A stretch of DNA of 64,000 nucleotides. Source: Rhizobium tropici CIAT 899 (GTDB taxonomy: Bacteria; Pseudomonadota; Alphaproteobacteria; Rhizobiales; Rhizobiaceae). A model generated the notes under the pieces. The model was not told where the DNA came from and did no database searches. It saw only the letters and a program-made list of their open reading frames with translations. The position numbers were made by a program, and so were the translations under genes. Location of the stretch: NCBI RefSeq assembly GCF_000330885.1, contig NC_020059.1, forward strand, positions 1,291,001 through 1,355,000. The letters are read 5' to 3'. Positions 63,799 through 64,000 of this stretch are shown piece by piece; position 1 is the first letter of the stretch; every line of letters begins with the position of its first letter.

Positions 63799-64000
63799 AT
63801 GGCTGCCACTAATTTCACGACCGAACAGGCAATTTTGAAGGAAGTGGCCCGTCAGGACCGCAATCGCCGCGCCATCCGCATCTGGCTCGCCTGCGTGCTT
63901 CTGGTTCTCTTCGCTCTCGTGCTGGTGGGTGGTGCGACGCGCCTCACCAATTCCGGCCTGTCGATCACGCAATGGCAGCCGATCCACGGTGTTATCCCGC
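63799..64000 (+). CDS. ctaA: Haem A synthase CtaA (3' truncated by the window end)
   Basis: The first 67 codons of CtaA/COX15. After '[20 protein letters not shown]' (helix 1) comes the family signature '[16 protein letters not shown]' followed by 'QPIHGVIP'. The enzyme oxidises haem O to haem A for cytochrome aa3 oxidase in the inner membrane. The ATG at 63799 follows GAAGGGAGAAGCC. The frame is open to the last base. Confidence 0.92.
   Translation, partial: MAATNFTTEQAILKEVARQDRNRRAIRIWLACVLLVLFALVLVGGATRLTNSGLSITQWQPIHGVIP

Overview
The window is chromosomal DNA of an alphaproteobacterium of the Rhizobiaceae (Rhizobium/Agrobacterium type). The evidence is the gene content and order rather than any single marker: hdaA-ppk-ppx, the bamE / ubiquinol-cytochrome c chaperone / DUF177-plsX-fabH-ihfA-merR block, the ldtR/ldtP cell-wall pair with a DUF6163 gene beside it, glyA-nrdR-ribD-ribE, an Omp2-type rhizobial porin, BA14K and DUF2842 proteins, and a polar-polysaccharide type exopolysaccharide cluster. 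The DNA is GC-rich with two visibly AT-richer islets, about 15.85-16.95 kb and 30.06-31.80 kb.

Layout. 0-4.3 kb: the tail of a molybdopterin oxidoreductase, nudK, an orphan phnM, then purM-purN on the minus strand. 4.5-10.2 kb: AI-2E family permease, hdaA (control of replication initiation), ppk and ppx (polyphosphate making and breaking), followed by a palindromic repeat of rhizobial intergenic type. 10.3-15.8 kb, minus strand: phytase-like secreted protein, membrane class III cyclase, ribonuclease D, Tat-exported multicopper oxidase. 16-19 kb: an AT-rich islet with one small secreted protein of unknown function and a 55-nt hairpin, then aspS. 19-24.7 kb: a serine hydrolase divergent from a TetR regulator, a secreted protein of unknown function, and parC. 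24.7-29.4 kb: an AbrB/Doc toxin-antitoxin pair, a DMT permease, bpt, an RDD protein, hemB and a DUF6163 protein. 29.5-33.1 kb: ldtR and ldtP, separated by an insert holding a nucleoside-deoxyribosyltransferase-like gene flanked by strong hairpins. 33.3-42 kb: glyA-nrdR-ribD-ribE, a reversed accessory block (two GNATs and a cupin), then ribH-nusB and hppA. 42-47.3 kb: bamE divergent from the chaperone-DUF177-plsX-fabH-ihfA-merR run. 47.6-53.7 kb: porin, several small envelope proteins, tRNA-Pro(GGG), a degenerate nuclease homologue, a PHB-depolymerase-like esterase and an XRE regulator. 53.8-63.3 kb: exopolysaccharide cluster (Wza-like, two glycosyltransferases, priming sugar transferase, O-antigen-ligase-like polymerase, Wzc/ExoP-like co-polymerase, CelD/BcsL-type acetyltransferase). 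The window closes with a DUF2842 gene and the first 67 codons of ctaA.

How the genes work together. Most of the window is housekeeping: purine, riboflavin, haem, fatty-acid and serine/glycine metabolism, translation, replication control and envelope assembly. The polysaccharide cluster forms a Wzy-type assembly line: priming transferase, glycosyltransferases, polymerase, co-polymerase and outer-membrane export. Its co-polymerase carries a nucleotide-binding domain that has lost its Walker residues. The most unusual locus is the 30-31.8 kb insert: a lone predicted nucleoside/NAD-processing enzyme preceded by an intergenic sequence that folds into a compact multi-hairpin structure closed by an 8-bp inverted repeat. 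That arrangement recalls RNA-coupled defence modules, but no reverse transcriptase is present. All assignments come from reading the sequence; no database search was run.
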